Assembly: GCA_947494565.1 (NCBI GenBank)
Contig: CANLVG010000001.1
Location: forward strand, 496,001-560,000
Reading direction: 5' to 3'
DNA: 64,000 nucleotides
From: an uncultured Flavobacteriaceae bacterium
Lineage (GTDB): Bacteria; Bacteroidota; Bacteroidia; Flavobacteriales; Flavobacteriaceae
In this document: piece after piece, positions 14,922-24,854 of the stretch
Position numbering within the stretch: position 1 is the stretch's first letter
Layout of the letters: each line of letters starts with the position of its first letter
Made by a program: the position numbers and the translations under genes
The notes under the pieces: model-generated
What the model was told of the DNA's origin: nothing
The model's input: only the letters and a program-made list of their open reading frames with translations
The model's database searches: none

Positions 14922-17717
14922 ATGGCAACACTACTTGACGTAAATCCGAAGGAAAACATTATTATCAAAGGTGCGAAATTGCACAATTTAAAAAATATCG
15001 ATGTCGTCATTCCCCGAAATAAATTGGTGGTCATCACAGGTTTATCTGGTTCCGGTAAGTCAAGTTTGGCATTCGATACCCTTTATGCCGAAGGACAGCG
15101 GCGATATGTAGAGAGCCTCTCATCTTATGCTCGACAGTTCTTGGGGAAACTCGACAAACCAAAAGTGGACTATATTAAAGGTATTGCTCCTGCCATCGCT
15201 ATTGAGCAAAAAGTGAATTCAACAAACCCACGATCTACGGTGGGTACGACTACGGAAATCTATGACTACCTGAAATTGCTTTTTGCCCGAATCGGAAAGA
15301 CTATTTCGCCTGTTTCAGGCAACGAAGTCAAAAAGAATACGGTTACCGATGTCGTAAATCATATTAAAGCGTATGAGGATGGTGCCAAGTTGTTGCTACT
15401 AGCCCCAATACTGATAAAACCCGAAAGAGAGGTCTCAAAATCGTTACAACTCCTATCCAAGCAAGGGTATGCGAGAATCAAGTATCAAGGTAAGGTGGTT
15501 CGAATAGACAAAGCTCAGGAAAATATAGGAAGGGAATTCGATCTGGTTATCGACCGAATTATCACCAAAGACGATGAAGATTTCTATAATCGTCTGGCCA
15601 ACGCTGTGGATACCGCTTTTTTTGAAGGTCGCGGTGAATGCATAGTTGAGGAGCTCGAAAGCGGATCTATGACGCTTTTTAGTAATAAATTCGAGTTGGA
15701 TGGTATGGCTTTTCTAGAACCCAACGTTCATCTATTCAGCTTTAACAATCCGTACGGCGCGTGTCCGAAGTGCGAGGGATATGGCGATGTAATCGGTATC
15801 GATGAAGATCTCGTATTGCCCAATACAGCGCTTTCCGTTTATGAAAATGCGGTTTTTCCTTGGCGTGGTGAAAGTATGGGTTGGTATCGAGATCAACTGG
15901 TCAATTCGGCGTATAAGTTCGATTTTCCGATCCATAAACCTTGGTTCGAATTATCGGAAGACCAAAAACAATTGGTCTGGGAAGGCAATGATCATTTCAT
16001 CGGCCTAAACAAATTTTTCGCACAACTCGAGGAAAAAAGCTATAAAATCCAGAATCGGGTGATGCTCTCACGGTACAGGGGGAAAACCAGATGTAATGTC
16101 TGTAAAGGAAAGCGCCTAAGACCGGAAACGCACTATGTAAAGGTAGCGGGGAAATCGATTTCTGACCTCGTGGAATTGCCCATCAACAAACTCATACCCT
16201 TCTTTGAGAACCTTACCCTCAATGACCATGACCATAAAATAGCAGCACGCCTTTTAAAGGAAATCAACATGCGATTAGGGTTTTTGTTCAAAGTAGGCCT
16301 AGGTTATCTTACATTGAATCGCAAGTCGAATTCCTTATCGGGAGGGGAAAGTCAGCGAATCAATCTAGCAACCTCTTTAGGCAGTAGTCTTGTGGGGTCT
16401 ATGTACATCTTGGATGAACCTAGTATCGGTTTACATCCGAAAGACACCGAAAACCTCATTGACGTGCTGCTGTCTCTCCGCGATTTAGGCAATACGGTCA
16501 TTGTTGTCGAACATGATGAAGATATTATGAAAGCCGCGGATGAAGTCATAGATATCGGACCTGAGGCCGGTACGCAAGGCGGTGAGGTAGTAGCCTTCGG
16601 TCCGTTGAACGAGATTTTGAAATCACAATCGTTGACCGCGAGCTACTTAAATGGCACTAAGGAAATAGCGATTCCGGCCGAACGAAGAACTTCTAATAGT
16701 TCCATCACCATTAAGGGTGCGAGGGAGAACAATCTCAAAAATATCGATGTGACCTTTCCCTTGAATATGCTTACCGTAGTTACCGGTGTATCCGGAAGTG
16801 GTAAAAGCACCCTGGTGAAAAAATTACTGTATCCCGTCATACTCAAAGAAGTTGGAGGCTATGGTGAAAAAGCCGGACAGTACACGGCAGTTGAAGGAAA
16901 CTATAAGCATATCAAGCATGTTGAATTCGTCGATCAGAATCCGATCGGGCGTTCTTCCCGTTCAAACCCCGTCACTTACATCAAAGCGTATGACGATATA
17001 CGAAGTTTGTTTGCATCCCAAAAATTGAGCAAGATAAGAAACTATCAGGCCAAGCACTTCTCCTTCAATGTAGATGGCGGACGCTGTGAAAAATGTAAGG
17101 GTGAAGGGGAAATCACCGTAGAAATGCAATTTATGGCGGATGTGCACTTAGAATGCGACACCTGCCGCGGCAAGCGTTTTAAAAAAGAGGTTTTGGAAGT
17201 CAAGTTCAATGACGCGACAATTGACGATATTTTGAACATGACCATTGACGATGCCATCTCGTTTTTTGAGCGTACGGAACAGAAACGACTAGTGACCAAA
17301 CTAAAGCCATTGCAAGATGTTGGCCTGGGATACGTCACTTTGGGCCAATCATCTTCTACCCTATCGGGTGGTGAAGCCCAAAGGATAAAACTGGCTTCGT
17401 TCTTGGTCAAAGGGAATTCAAAAGACAAGGCACTGTTCATTTTCGATGAACCTACTACGGGATTACATTTTCATGATATCAAGAAATTACTGAAATCATT
17501 TGATGCCTTGATCGCTAGAGGACATTCCATCATTGTAATCGAACACAACATAGAGCTGATCAAATGTGCCGACCATATGATAGACTTAGGTCCTGAAGGA
17601 GGTGAAAATGGGGGGCAACTTCTTGCTTTCGGTACGCCTGAAGAACTATTGAAAAGCACATTTTCACATACCGCAAAATATCTAAAACAAAAACTACAAC
17701 ACCCCACCTTGAACTAA
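14922..17717 (+). CDS. uvrA: Excinuclease ABC subunit A
   Basis: UvrA is the damage-recognition ATPase of nucleotide excision repair and works as a dimer with UvrB. This 931-aa protein has the two ABC modules in order: Walker A GLSGSGKSS and signature LSGGESQRI in the first, Walker A GVSGSGKST and LSGGEAQRI in the second. Zinc-binding Cys pairs are present (CPKCEGYG, CNVCKGKR, CEKCKGEGE, CDTCRGKR). The domain order and length are normal for the family. It is monocistronic and divergent from the sigma factor gene; no LexA-type box is obvious in the short upstream region. Confidence 0.97.
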   Translation: MATLLDVNPKENIIIKGAKLHNLKNIDVVIPRNKLVVITGLSGSGKSSLAFDTLYAEGQRRYVESLSSYARQFLGKLDKPKVDYIKGIAPAIAIEQKVNSTNPRSTVGTTTEIYDYLKLLFARIGKTISPVSGNEVKKNTVTDVVNHIKAYEDGAKLLLLAPILIKPEREVSKSLQLLSKQGYARIKYQGKVVRIDKAQENIGREFDLVIDRIITKDDEDFYNRLANAVDTAFFEGRGECIVEELESGSMTLFSNKFELDGMAFLEPNVHLFSFNNPYGACPKCEGYGDVIGIDEDLVLPNTALSVYENAVFPWRGESMGWYRDQLVNSAYKFDFPIHKPWFELSEDQKQLVWEGNDHFIGLNKFFAQLEEKSYKIQNRVMLSRYRGKTRCNVCKGKRLRPETHYVKVAGKSISDLVELPINKLIPFFENLTLNDHDHKIAARLLKEINMRLGFLFKVGLGYLTLNRKSNSLSGGESQRINLATSLGSSLVGSMYILDEPSIGLHPKDTENLIDVLLSLRDLGNTVIVVEHDEDIMKAADEVIDIGPEAGTQGGEVVAFGPLNEILKSQSLTASYLNGTKEIAIPAERRTSNSSITIKGARENNLKNIDVTFPLNMLTVVTGVSGSGKSTLVKKLLYPVILKEVGGYGEKAGQYTAVEGNYKHIKHVEFVDQNPIGRSSRSNPVTYIKAYDDIRSLFASQKLSKIRNYQAKHFSFNVDGGRCEKCKGEGEITVEMQFMADVHLECDTCRGKRFKKEVLEVKFNDATIDDILNMTIDDAISFFERTEQKRLVTKLKPLQDVGLGYVTLGQSSSTLSGGEAQRIKLASFLVKGNSKDKALFIFDEPTTGLHFHDIKKLLKSFDALIARGHSIIVIEHNIELIKCADHMIDLGPEGGENGGQLLAFGTPEELLKSTFSHTAKYLKQKLQHPTLN

Positions 17718-17803
17718 AAAGGAAAACATTATTCTTCTTTACGAACATTTTTAACAACACTTAATATTCTGTTTTTCAGTTATTTAAATATCGTCATCTT
17801 TTT

Positions 17804-17820
17804 TTGGCACGCTGTTTGGT
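17804..17820 (+). promoter_or_regulatory. Candidate sigma-54 promoter before the Arg/Ser-rich secreted protein
   Basis: TTGGCACGCTGTTTGGT matches the -24/-12 consensus TGGCAC-N5-TTGC except for GG in place of GC at -12. Predicted transcription start is near 17831, about 60 bases before the start codon. Confidence 0.5.
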
Positions 17821-17891
17821 ATATAGTTATCGAATGTAAATAGTTGCATTCGGGAACCCGCCGGCCGGTTGGCAGGCTTAAACCTTATATC

Positions 17892-19079
17892 ATGAGAAAT
17901 TTAACACTCTTTTTTATGGCGATGTTTTTAGGTACTACAGCTACCTTCGCCTCCACAGCTGATGATAAGGTTGCAGAACGCAATGCTTATCGATACAACA
18001 ACTCCTTTATTTTTCTAGAGGACGGTATCACTTTTGCGGTCTATCCCGATGGCGAATTCGACTTTTACATTGATAACCGAATCGGAAGAAATCGTAGAAA
18101 CGTAACCTTCAACTCCGGATTCGATTACAGTCCATTTGCACAGTATGACGATTATGGTGCCGTAATTCAGGTAGAGAATATTCCGGTATACTACGACTTT
18201 TATGGCAGAGTGTCACAAATAGGTAGTGTCGATATCAACTATCGCAACGGTAGAGTAAATCGATTGGGCAATATGTTCGTATACTACAACCGAAGAGGTT
18301 TCTATGATTACCATACCGGTTTCATCAATGTATATAATAGACGTTACATATACAGACCTTTTCACAGTTTCTTTGCCAGACCGGCACTTGGATTCTGTTT
18401 TGTACGAACAACACCGTATAGAAGGTATTATAACCCATTTCGATATACGTATTACAATCCATACCGTTTCAACAGAAGACAGCAGTATGCGAGAATAGGA
18501 AAGGTACATCGCTATAATCAAGTGCGAAGAGAACGTTCGAGCATTTATAGAAATGATAAAAGAGTCGCGGTACGTGATAATGCCAGAAGAAGTAATCGAA
18601 CGGTAGCCCGAAACAGCGCTAGAGGAAACAGAAATGTAGCTCGAAGCAGTGAGGCAAGAAGAACGGACAGAAGTACGGCACGCGCCAATTCAAACAGGGG
18701 AAATAGAACTGTGGCCAGAACTTCTACCACCCGCTCAAATGGCACGAACCGTGCGGTAAAAAGAACGGATTATCGAAGAGGAACCGCGGCCAATAGCAGG
18801 ACTGTTACCAAGAGAGAAGTGACCCGCACCCCGCGTTCGACTACGGTTAAGAGAAGTACGAGTACAACCGTAAGAAAACCGGTCAGTAGAGGAAACAAGA
18901 CCTATGCTCGAGGTAATACGTCAAACAGGACGCAAAGGTCAGTGACACGGCCTACGCAAAGAACCTCAAGAAGTACGGTAAGTAGAAGTACCACATCCCG
19001 TTCGGTAAAAAAAGCACCGGCGAGGAGTTCAAGAAGTAACAGAAGCGCCACGACCTCACGAAGTAGAGGAAGGCAATAA
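17892..19079 (+). CDS. Secreted protein with a long Arg/Ser/Thr-rich basic tail
   Basis: A signal peptide (MRNLTLFFMAMFLGTTATFAS) is followed by a Tyr/Asn/Arg-rich domain to about residue 215, with repeats of the type VYYDFYGRVSQIG, INYRNGRVNRLG and VYYNRRGFYDYH. The last ~180 residues are almost only R, S, T, N, A and K (RSVTRPTQRTSRSTVSRS-like), very basic and probably unstructured. Related N-terminal domains occur in flavobacterial secreted proteins of unknown role. A TTG start at 17844 is possible but would bury the signal peptide, so ATG 17892 is chosen. A sigma-54-like promoter precedes and a hairpin terminator follows. Binding to a polyanion (nucleic acid, acidic polysaccharide) is inference. 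Confidence 0.75.
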   Translation: MRNLTLFFMAMFLGTTATFASTADDKVAERNAYRYNNSFIFLEDGITFAVYPDGEFDFYIDNRIGRNRRNVTFNSGFDYSPFAQYDDYGAVIQVENIPVYYDFYGRVSQIGSVDINYRNGRVNRLGNMFVYYNRRGFYDYHTGFINVYNRRYIYRPFHSFFARPALGFCFVRTTPYRRYYNPFRYTYYNPYRFNRRQQYARIGKVHRYNQVRRERSSIYRNDKRVAVRDNARRSNRTVARNSARGNRNVARSSEARRTDRSTARANSNRGNRTVARTSTTRSNGTNRAVKRTDYRRGTAANSRTVTKREVTRTPRSTTVKRSTSTTVRKPVSRGNKTYARGNTSNRTQRSVTRPTQRTSRSTVSRSTTSRSVKKAPARSSRSNRSATTSRSRGRQ

Positions 19080-19109
19080 AGATAGTTTTTAGGTTGGTTA
19101 GTTGTTTAG

Positions 19110-19142
19110 CCCCGCAATGGATTCGTCCGTTGCGGGGTTTTT
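19110..19142 (+). terminator. Terminator after the Arg/Ser-rich gene
   Basis: CCCCGCAA/TTGCGGGG stem with a 12-base loop that can pair further, followed by five T. Confidence 0.75.
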
Positions 19143-19147
19143 CCGTT

Positions 19148-19184
19148 AAAAAAGGCCCAAGATGAAAACACCTTGGACCTTTGA
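19148..19184 (-). terminator. Terminator after the FAS1 lipoprotein gene
   Basis: On the minus strand an AAAGGTCCAAGG / CTTGGGCCTTT stem (one mismatch/G-U) is followed by a run of T. Confidence 0.65.
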
Positions 19185-19224
19185 TCAAAACTTTAGCCCT
19201 TTTCGGGCAATTGCTTATATCTTC

Positions 19225-20745
19225 TTATAAAGAACCTACGAAGTCAATAGCCGCTTGCGGCAACAATACTTTATTGATAACATGAACTACCCCGTTGGTA
19301 GCTTCTAGATCAGTAGTAGAAAGTTCAGCGTCAACATCTGAGTCATCTCCGATAACAAAAGTATCACCGCTCATAATTACCGAAATGGAATTGTCGGTAA
19401 ATGCCGTGGCCACATCACCTGGGGCCAAATCGGTGGATTTTACCTGTGCCGCTACTACGTGGTACAATAAAATATTCTTTAAAAGAGCGATTTCTCCCTC
19501 TGTGTCAAAATCATCTAAACTATTGTAATCGTTTCCTAGCACATCCAATAGATCTCCAAAAGCGTCGTTGGTCGGAGCGAAAACCGTGAATGGACCGGCA
19601 CTTTGCAAGGTCTCGACCAAATCGGCTTTGGTGACGGCCTCTACTAAAAGGCTGAAGTTGTCATCCGATGAGGCAATTCCAACAATATCTTTTAGACTTC
19701 CAACAAAATCAAGTGCTGCCTGAGGTAACAAAACCTTATTGATTACATGGATTACCCCATTATTGGCACCGATATCCGTAGCACTAATACCCGCATTGGT
19801 TTCAGAGGCATCGCCGATGACAAAGGTATCACCCTCGGCAATTACGGAGATAGAATTATCGGTAAAGGCTGTAGCCACATCACCCTCGGCCAAATCACTA
19901 GCGTTAACTTGAGAAGGGATTACATGGTATAATAAAATATTCTTCAAAAGAGCAATTTCAGCTTCTGTATCGAAATCGTCCAAACTGTTGTAATTGGAAC
20001 CTAAAACGTCCAGCAAAGCTCCAAATGCCTCGTTGTCCGGAGCAAAAACCGTGAATGGACCTGCACTCTGTAAGGTGGTCACCAAGTCGGCCTTGACAAC
20101 AGCTTCAACCAAAAGGCTAAAATCGGGGTTGGCACTGGCTACATCGACAATATCCAACAAGGATGCTGCAAAGTCTACGGCTTCTTGAGGAAGTAATACT
20201 TTGTCTATTAGGTGTACCACACCATTTGTAGCCATGATATCGGTTGCAGTAATATTCGCATCAACGGTCGAAGCATCTCCAATAACAAATGAGTCTCCGC
20301 TAGCAATTACCGCTACGGAATTATCGGTTAAAGCGGTACCGACATCCCCTGCTGATAGATCGGCAGCCTTTACTTCAGCAGGTACAACATGGTACAACAG
20401 TATATTTTTTAGAAGCTCGATTTCTTCTGCGGTATCGAAATCATCAAGACTGTTATACTCATCACCCAAGACTCCTAACAGTGCTATAAAAGCATCATCG
20501 GTCGGTGCAAAAACAGTGAAAGGCCCAGTGCCGGAAAGTGTTTCTACTAAGTCCGCTTTTATGACCGCTGCTTCCAATTGAGTCAATGACGTACTGGCAA
20601 TCGCTAACTCCACGATATTGGAGGTCGGTTCCATTTCTTCCATATCGGGCACTGTAATGACCGGATCATCGTCACTACAAGAGAACATCACTACGGTTAG
20701 TGCTGCACATACCATCCACTTCATTGGGTTTAAAAATCTTTTCAT
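19225..20745 (-). CDS. Lipoprotein with three tandem fasciclin (FAS1) domains
   Basis: An N-terminal lipoprotein signal ends in VMFSC (Cys23) followed by SDDDP, so it is anchored in a membrane, probably the outer one. Three FAS1 domains follow at a period of about 155 residues, each with the H1-like GPFTVFAPTDDAF, the ILLYHV block and the H2-like NGVVHVINKVLLP. FAS1 domains mediate adhesion to proteins or surfaces. The three copies are strikingly alike, including the coding DNA, which suggests recent internal duplication or gene conversion. Its own promoter is not evident in the AT-rich upstream gap. Confidence 0.92.
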   Translation of the reverse strand: MKRFLNPMKWMVCAALTVVMFSCSDDDPVITVPDMEEMEPTSNIVELAIASTSLTQLEAAVIKADLVETLSGTGPFTVFAPTDDAFIALLGVLGDEYNSLDDFDTAEEIELLKNILLYHVVPAEVKAADLSAGDVGTALTDNSVAVIASGDSFVIGDASTVDANITATDIMATNGVVHLIDKVLLPQEAVDFAASLLDIVDVASANPDFSLLVEAVVKADLVTTLQSAGPFTVFAPDNEAFGALLDVLGSNYNSLDDFDTEAEIALLKNILLYHVIPSQVNASDLAEGDVATAFTDNSISVIAEGDTFVIGDASETNAGISATDIGANNGVIHVINKVLLPQAALDFVGSLKDIVGIASSDDNFSLLVEAVTKADLVETLQSAGPFTVFAPTNDAFGDLLDVLGNDYNSLDDFDTEGEIALLKNILLYHVVAAQVKSTDLAPGDVATAFTDNSISVIMSGDTFVIGDDSDVDAELSTTDLEATNGVVHVINKVLLPQAAIDFVGSL

Positions 20746-21096
20746 AGTCTACTTTTTTAAGATTAATTTTTGTTTAATTTATTAATACAAACATTAAACA
20801 TTTTAAATAGTATGAACCCTACCCTATTGCCCTCGGTTTTATTAAATATTTAACAAAAAAGAATGGAAAATGCCTATTTCTGGCCGTTTCTGAATCCAGA
20901 ATTTGAGATATATAACTTCACATCAAAAAAAATAAAGAATGTTTAATTATCTCATACTAGCAATGAACAATTATGATTATGGAGATTTTGAAAATGAAGT
21001 ATAGAAACCGGTCTTTTTCACTGCGTAAACGTATTCCACGCCGTGATCAAGATTTGACTACAAAGGGAAACGTAAGATGATTACTGTACTATGTGT
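20746..21096. other. Intergenic gap, nothing recognised
   Basis: An AT-rich 351-base gap between the FAS1 lipoprotein start and the end of the GT4 gene. It must hold the FAS1 gene promoter but I see no consensus -7 box, RNA gene or ORF of substance. Confidence 0.4.
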
Positions 21097-22380
21097 CTAA
21101 GGAAGTTTCTCGAGGATATCGGCAAGTTTATGTGTCAATTGCTTTCTGCTATACCTTTCGATCCGCTCAGAAGCAATATGGAGTTTTCCATTTTGATACG
21201 CCTCGAACCACTGCTCAATAGCGCTTTTCATCACGTCGGTATCTTGATAGTCGTAAACCTCACCTGCCTTGCATTCTTTGATGATTTCACCGGCATTCCA
21301 GCCTTTGGGACCAATAGCCAATAGGGGTCGTTTCGCGGCCAGATATTCGAATACCTTGCCCGGCACGATGCCCACCGTATCTTCCGAATCGATTTCTATG
21401 ATCAATAGCACTTGACTTTTTCGTTGTCGCCGTACAGCCTCTTCATGCGTAAGATAATCCGTTAAGCGTACAAAAGGTTCCAGTTCATGCGCATATATAT
21501 TATGAAGTACATCTTCACTTACAACCCCTATGAGATGTAACTCAAATGCTTCCGCAAATGCCTTGTTCTCTTGGGTCAATTCCTTTAGGACCTTCCACAG
21601 ATTATTGGGGTTCCTCCCGGTCAGCAATGAACCGATATGCGAGATGCTGAACTTAGTATCTAAATCACTATTCGCAGGTATCTCCACATCGTACCCATTT
21701 GTGATGACCTGTATCGGTACGTCCGTCAGGGCTTGAAACTCTTCTTTAGTACTGGTACTGGTTACCACAATCGTATCGGCAGCATTGAGTACTTGACGCT
21801 CTAAGTCTTTATGTTTCTTTTTTGAAGACTTGGTCAGTTTCAACTTCTTATGATAGCCAATGGACGTCCAAGGATCTCGGAAATCCGCTATCCATTTCAG
21901 TGCTTGGCCTTGTTTTAATCCTTGGCCTATGAGGTGAACACTGTGAGGTGGACCCGTAGTTACAATAGTGTCGATTTTTTCGGAGGAAATCACCTTCGAC
22001 AAATAACGTATCGAGGGTTTGACCCAATTCTTTCGAGCATCGGGAATAAAAAAATTTCCCCGTACCCAGAGCATCGCTTTTTCTATAGGGGATTGATTCT
22101 GCGCTTGGATTATTCCTGAACTGATGCGTTTTGTTTTCTTAGCGGAAAAAAAGGAAGCCAGCTTGTATGGCTCTTTTATAGGAAGACTATACGTCGTGAT
22201 TCCCTCGGGTATCTCATGCAACAGGGACGTATCCGTAATAGGGTAATTGGGATTCTCTGGAATGTATACTAAGGGCTCAAAACCAAAATCGCGCAAGTAT
22301 TTGACGAATTTCAACCAGCGTTGTACACCAGGCCCTCCAGCTGGTGGCCAATAATACGTGATGACCAACACTTTTCGCAT
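21097..22380 (-). CDS. Family 4-type glycosyltransferase (GT-B fold)
   Basis: The 427-aa protein opens with VLVITYYWPPAGGPGVQRW, the N-terminal strand and acceptor-side loop of GT4 glycosyltransferases. A central linker leads to the C-terminal nucleotide-sugar domain, where SHIGSLLTGRNP and a late EYLAAKRPLLAIGPKG block (donor-site region; an E-x7-E-like motif is imperfect) are seen. It is cytoplasmic and would build a surface polysaccharide or glycan. The start codon overlaps the last base of the upstream YfhO stop codon (TAATG), so the two are translationally coupled. Sugar specificity unknown. Confidence 0.85.
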   Translation of the reverse strand: MRKVLVITYYWPPAGGPGVQRWLKFVKYLRDFGFEPLVYIPENPNYPITDTSLLHEIPEGITTYSLPIKEPYKLASFFSAKKTKRISSGIIQAQNQSPIEKAMLWVRGNFFIPDARKNWVKPSIRYLSKVISSEKIDTIVTTGPPHSVHLIGQGLKQGQALKWIADFRDPWTSIGYHKKLKLTKSSKKKHKDLERQVLNAADTIVVTSTSTKEEFQALTDVPIQVITNGYDVEIPANSDLDTKFSISHIGSLLTGRNPNNLWKVLKELTQENKAFAEAFELHLIGVVSEDVLHNIYAHELEPFVRLTDYLTHEEAVRRQRKSQVLLIIEIDSEDTVGIVPGKVFEYLAAKRPLLAIGPKGWNAGEIIKECKAGEVYDYQDTDVMKSAIEQWFEAYQNGKLHIASERIERYSRKQLTHKLADILEKLP

Positions 22381-24821
22381 TAGACTTCCTCTTTTTCTTC
22401 TTTTCGGGAATGCCAGAAGGAAAAACCGATTCCCCCGACCAGTACAAGTCCAAGTAAAATCGAACTGGCTAAAGCAATTGTGCTGCCGGTTCGAACGACC
22501 TCAGGTTCAAATTTAAACTCTACGGTGTGCTCACCGGCTGGCAATTTCATAGCTCTTAAAACGTAGTTTGCCCTAAAATGGTCATGTGGTTTTCCGTCGA
22601 CATAGGCGTGCCAACCTTTTCCATAATACATTTCGGAGAATACGGCTACTCCCGCATTTTCATTCTTTGCGGTGTAGGTCAGATGATTCGGTTCATAAGC
22701 GATTAAGTCAATGGTCGTAGTCGAATCGGTTTGAAAATTGAATCGATTGATATTTTTGAATTTACTTGTGTTCACCACTGCTTCATTGGCCATATCAAGG
22801 TCAGCGAGCGCTAGAATCTCGTCGTCCGCAGTCTTGACTTCCTTGAGTTTTGATACAAACCAGCCATTTCCACTGGCTTCCGGATTCAATCCAGCATATC
22901 TTCTCCCCTCCTCATCTTGTTGAATGACATACTTTACATTAAGCATATTCAAGACATTGAAGTTTCCTCGGTACAAGTAGAAATCAAATATATCTTGAAT
23001 ACCTGCGGGTTTCGCCGCATGATACCCGACAATTGACTGGTGAAAATATGCCGTTCTCGCGCTATCAAAACCTTCTGAGGGGTCAAATACCCTGAACTTC
23101 CCGGGATCTTCTTTAATACGCTGATCAACTTCCGTCTCCTGAAACGGTTGTGTCATCCTGCGTTTTGAAACAAAATCATCGTTGTTGACATACCTTAGAT
23201 TCACTCCGACCAAATCGACCACAATCAAGACGCCTACGATACCTATGGCGATATTTTGCTTCAACTTTCCCTTGAGGTAAAACCAAAGCGTCGCAGTGGC
23301 GAGAAATACGAACAGCAGGGAACGGAACAAATCGCTGTTATAAACGGATTTTCGGTCGGCTTTAATCATATCGGGCAACTCCTCCATACCCGTAATTCGT
23401 AAGTTTTCGTCTGAATAGCCCTCGAAATCAAACATCCCTTTAGCAATCAGCAATAGGGCACCCATGCCCAAAAACCCGAAGAATGTATATTTTAGGGCCT
23501 TTATTTTATCAGTCGATACCCGTGTGGTATCGAAAAGCGCCACTAAAGCCAATACGGCCAGAACAGGGGCGCATAGTTCAAGGACCACTTGGGCCGAAGA
23601 GACCGCCCTGAATTTATCGTACAAGGGGAAATAGTCGATCATGAAATCGGTAAAGAAGCTGAGATTCTTTCCCCAAGACATCAAAAGAGACAATAAGGTA
23701 CCTCCTAAAAGCCACCATTTGGCTTTTTTATCGACAATGAATAGTCCAAGGAAGAATAAAAAGAAAATAATCGCCCCAATATAGGCCGGCCCAGAGGTAA
23801 CGGGTTGTTCGCCCCAGTATAGGGGTAGGCTCTGGGTAAATTCCAAGGCTCGATTTCTTGGCAATCCTTTTTCGACCAAATACACATAGGTTTTAGAATC
23901 TTTTCCCAAATCCTCATTCGAAGCACCACCGAAAAGCCGCGGAACAAAAAGGTTCAACGATTCGGAAATACCATAACTCCACTGGGTGATGTATTCTTTA
24001 CTTAATCCACCTGTATTTTCCTTGGTCTCGCCATTGGGACCTATGGTCAGTTCTGATTTTCCACGGGTACTCCAGTCCGCATACTCCTTGGTAGCCAAAA
24101 GTCCGGTAGCATTAGCGGCAATTCCTAATGTAACGGCCACCAAAAGAAGACCCACGGAGACAAAAAAGTGTTTGAGGTATTTTTTTCGAATAGCATCATA
24201 CAGATACACCCCTCCTAAAATCAAGACCAATAACATAAAATAATAGGTCATTTGGTAATGATTTGCCTGCACCTCAAGGGCCATAGCGATAGCTGTTAAT
24301 AGAAAGCCCCACAGGTATTTTTTCCGAAAGACCAATATAATCCCACCCAATACCATAGGAAGATAGCCCATTGCATGGGCCTTTGCATTATGCCCGGCCC
24401 CAAAAATAATGATGAGATAGGTCGAAAAGCCGAAGGCCAGTGCCCCCACAATGGCAAGCCGATAATCGACTTTCATGCAGCATAATAAAATGTAAAAGCC
24501 AATAAAGTATAAAAAAAGATAATCGGCCGGTCGTGGTAGAAAGCGTATGACACTATCTAATTTTTTAACATAGTTGTGCGGATAATATGCGCCCAATTGA
24601 TAAGTGGGCATACCTCCAAAGGCACTATTGGTCCAATAAGGTTCTTCCCCTGTTTTTTTGCGAAAGTCATTTTGCTCTTTTGCCATACCCGTATATTGGG
24701 CAATGTCATTTTGGAACAAAATCTTTCCTTGGAGCACTGGGCTGAAGTAGGCAACGGCTGCAATAACAAAGAAAACGGTAACAAAAAAGTGAATAAAAAA
24801 AGCCTTAAGACCGGTTTGCAT
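22380..24821 (-). CDS. YfhO family integral membrane protein
   Basis: This 813-aa protein has an N-terminal membrane segment, then many transmembrane helices to about residue 550, a soluble periplasmic region, and one last C-terminal helix before a charged tail (HSRKEEKEEV). Motifs such as the early loop GKILFQNDIAQYTGM and the late YYGKGWHAYVDGKP are typical of YfhO proteins, which resemble GT-C glycosyltransferases and in Firmicutes help add sugars to teichoic acids. In Bacteroidota the substrate is unknown. It is followed without a gap by a GT4 gene, which supports a role in glycan assembly at the membrane. Confidence 0.9.
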   Translation of the reverse strand: MQTGLKAFFIHFFVTVFFVIAAVAYFSPVLQGKILFQNDIAQYTGMAKEQNDFRKKTGEEPYWTNSAFGGMPTYQLGAYYPHNYVKKLDSVIRFLPRPADYLFLYFIGFYILLCCMKVDYRLAIVGALAFGFSTYLIIIFGAGHNAKAHAMGYLPMVLGGIILVFRKKYLWGFLLTAIAMALEVQANHYQMTYYFMLLVLILGGVYLYDAIRKKYLKHFFVSVGLLLVAVTLGIAANATGLLATKEYADWSTRGKSELTIGPNGETKENTGGLSKEYITQWSYGISESLNLFVPRLFGGASNEDLGKDSKTYVYLVEKGLPRNRALEFTQSLPLYWGEQPVTSGPAYIGAIIFFLFFLGLFIVDKKAKWWLLGGTLLSLLMSWGKNLSFFTDFMIDYFPLYDKFRAVSSAQVVLELCAPVLAVLALVALFDTTRVSTDKIKALKYTFFGFLGMGALLLIAKGMFDFEGYSDENLRITGMEELPDMIKADRKSVYNSDLFRSLLFVFLATATLWFYLKGKLKQNIAIGIVGVLIVVDLVGVNLRYVNNDDFVSKRRMTQPFQETEVDQRIKEDPGKFRVFDPSEGFDSARTAYFHQSIVGYHAAKPAGIQDIFDFYLYRGNFNVLNMLNVKYVIQQDEEGRRYAGLNPEASGNGWFVSKLKEVKTADDEILALADLDMANEAVVNTSKFKNINRFNFQTDSTTTIDLIAYEPNHLTYTAKNENAGVAVFSEMYYGKGWHAYVDGKPHDHFRANYVLRAMKLPAGEHTVEFKFEPEVVRTGSTIALASSILLGLVLVGGIGFSFWHSRKEEKEEV

Positions 24822-24854
24822 GGGTTTGTTTAGTGGTTGTTTCCGCTAAAATAC

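Noticed and set aside
17844-17891. TTG-initiated extension of the Arg/Ser-rich protein
   Set aside because: It would put 16 charged residues before a perfect signal peptide; it also lies within the expected leader of the sigma-54-like promoter.
19225-20745. Regular repeats that could suggest a CRISPR or other array
   Set aside because: The period of about 465 bases matches FAS1 domains in a single open frame; there are no short spacers.
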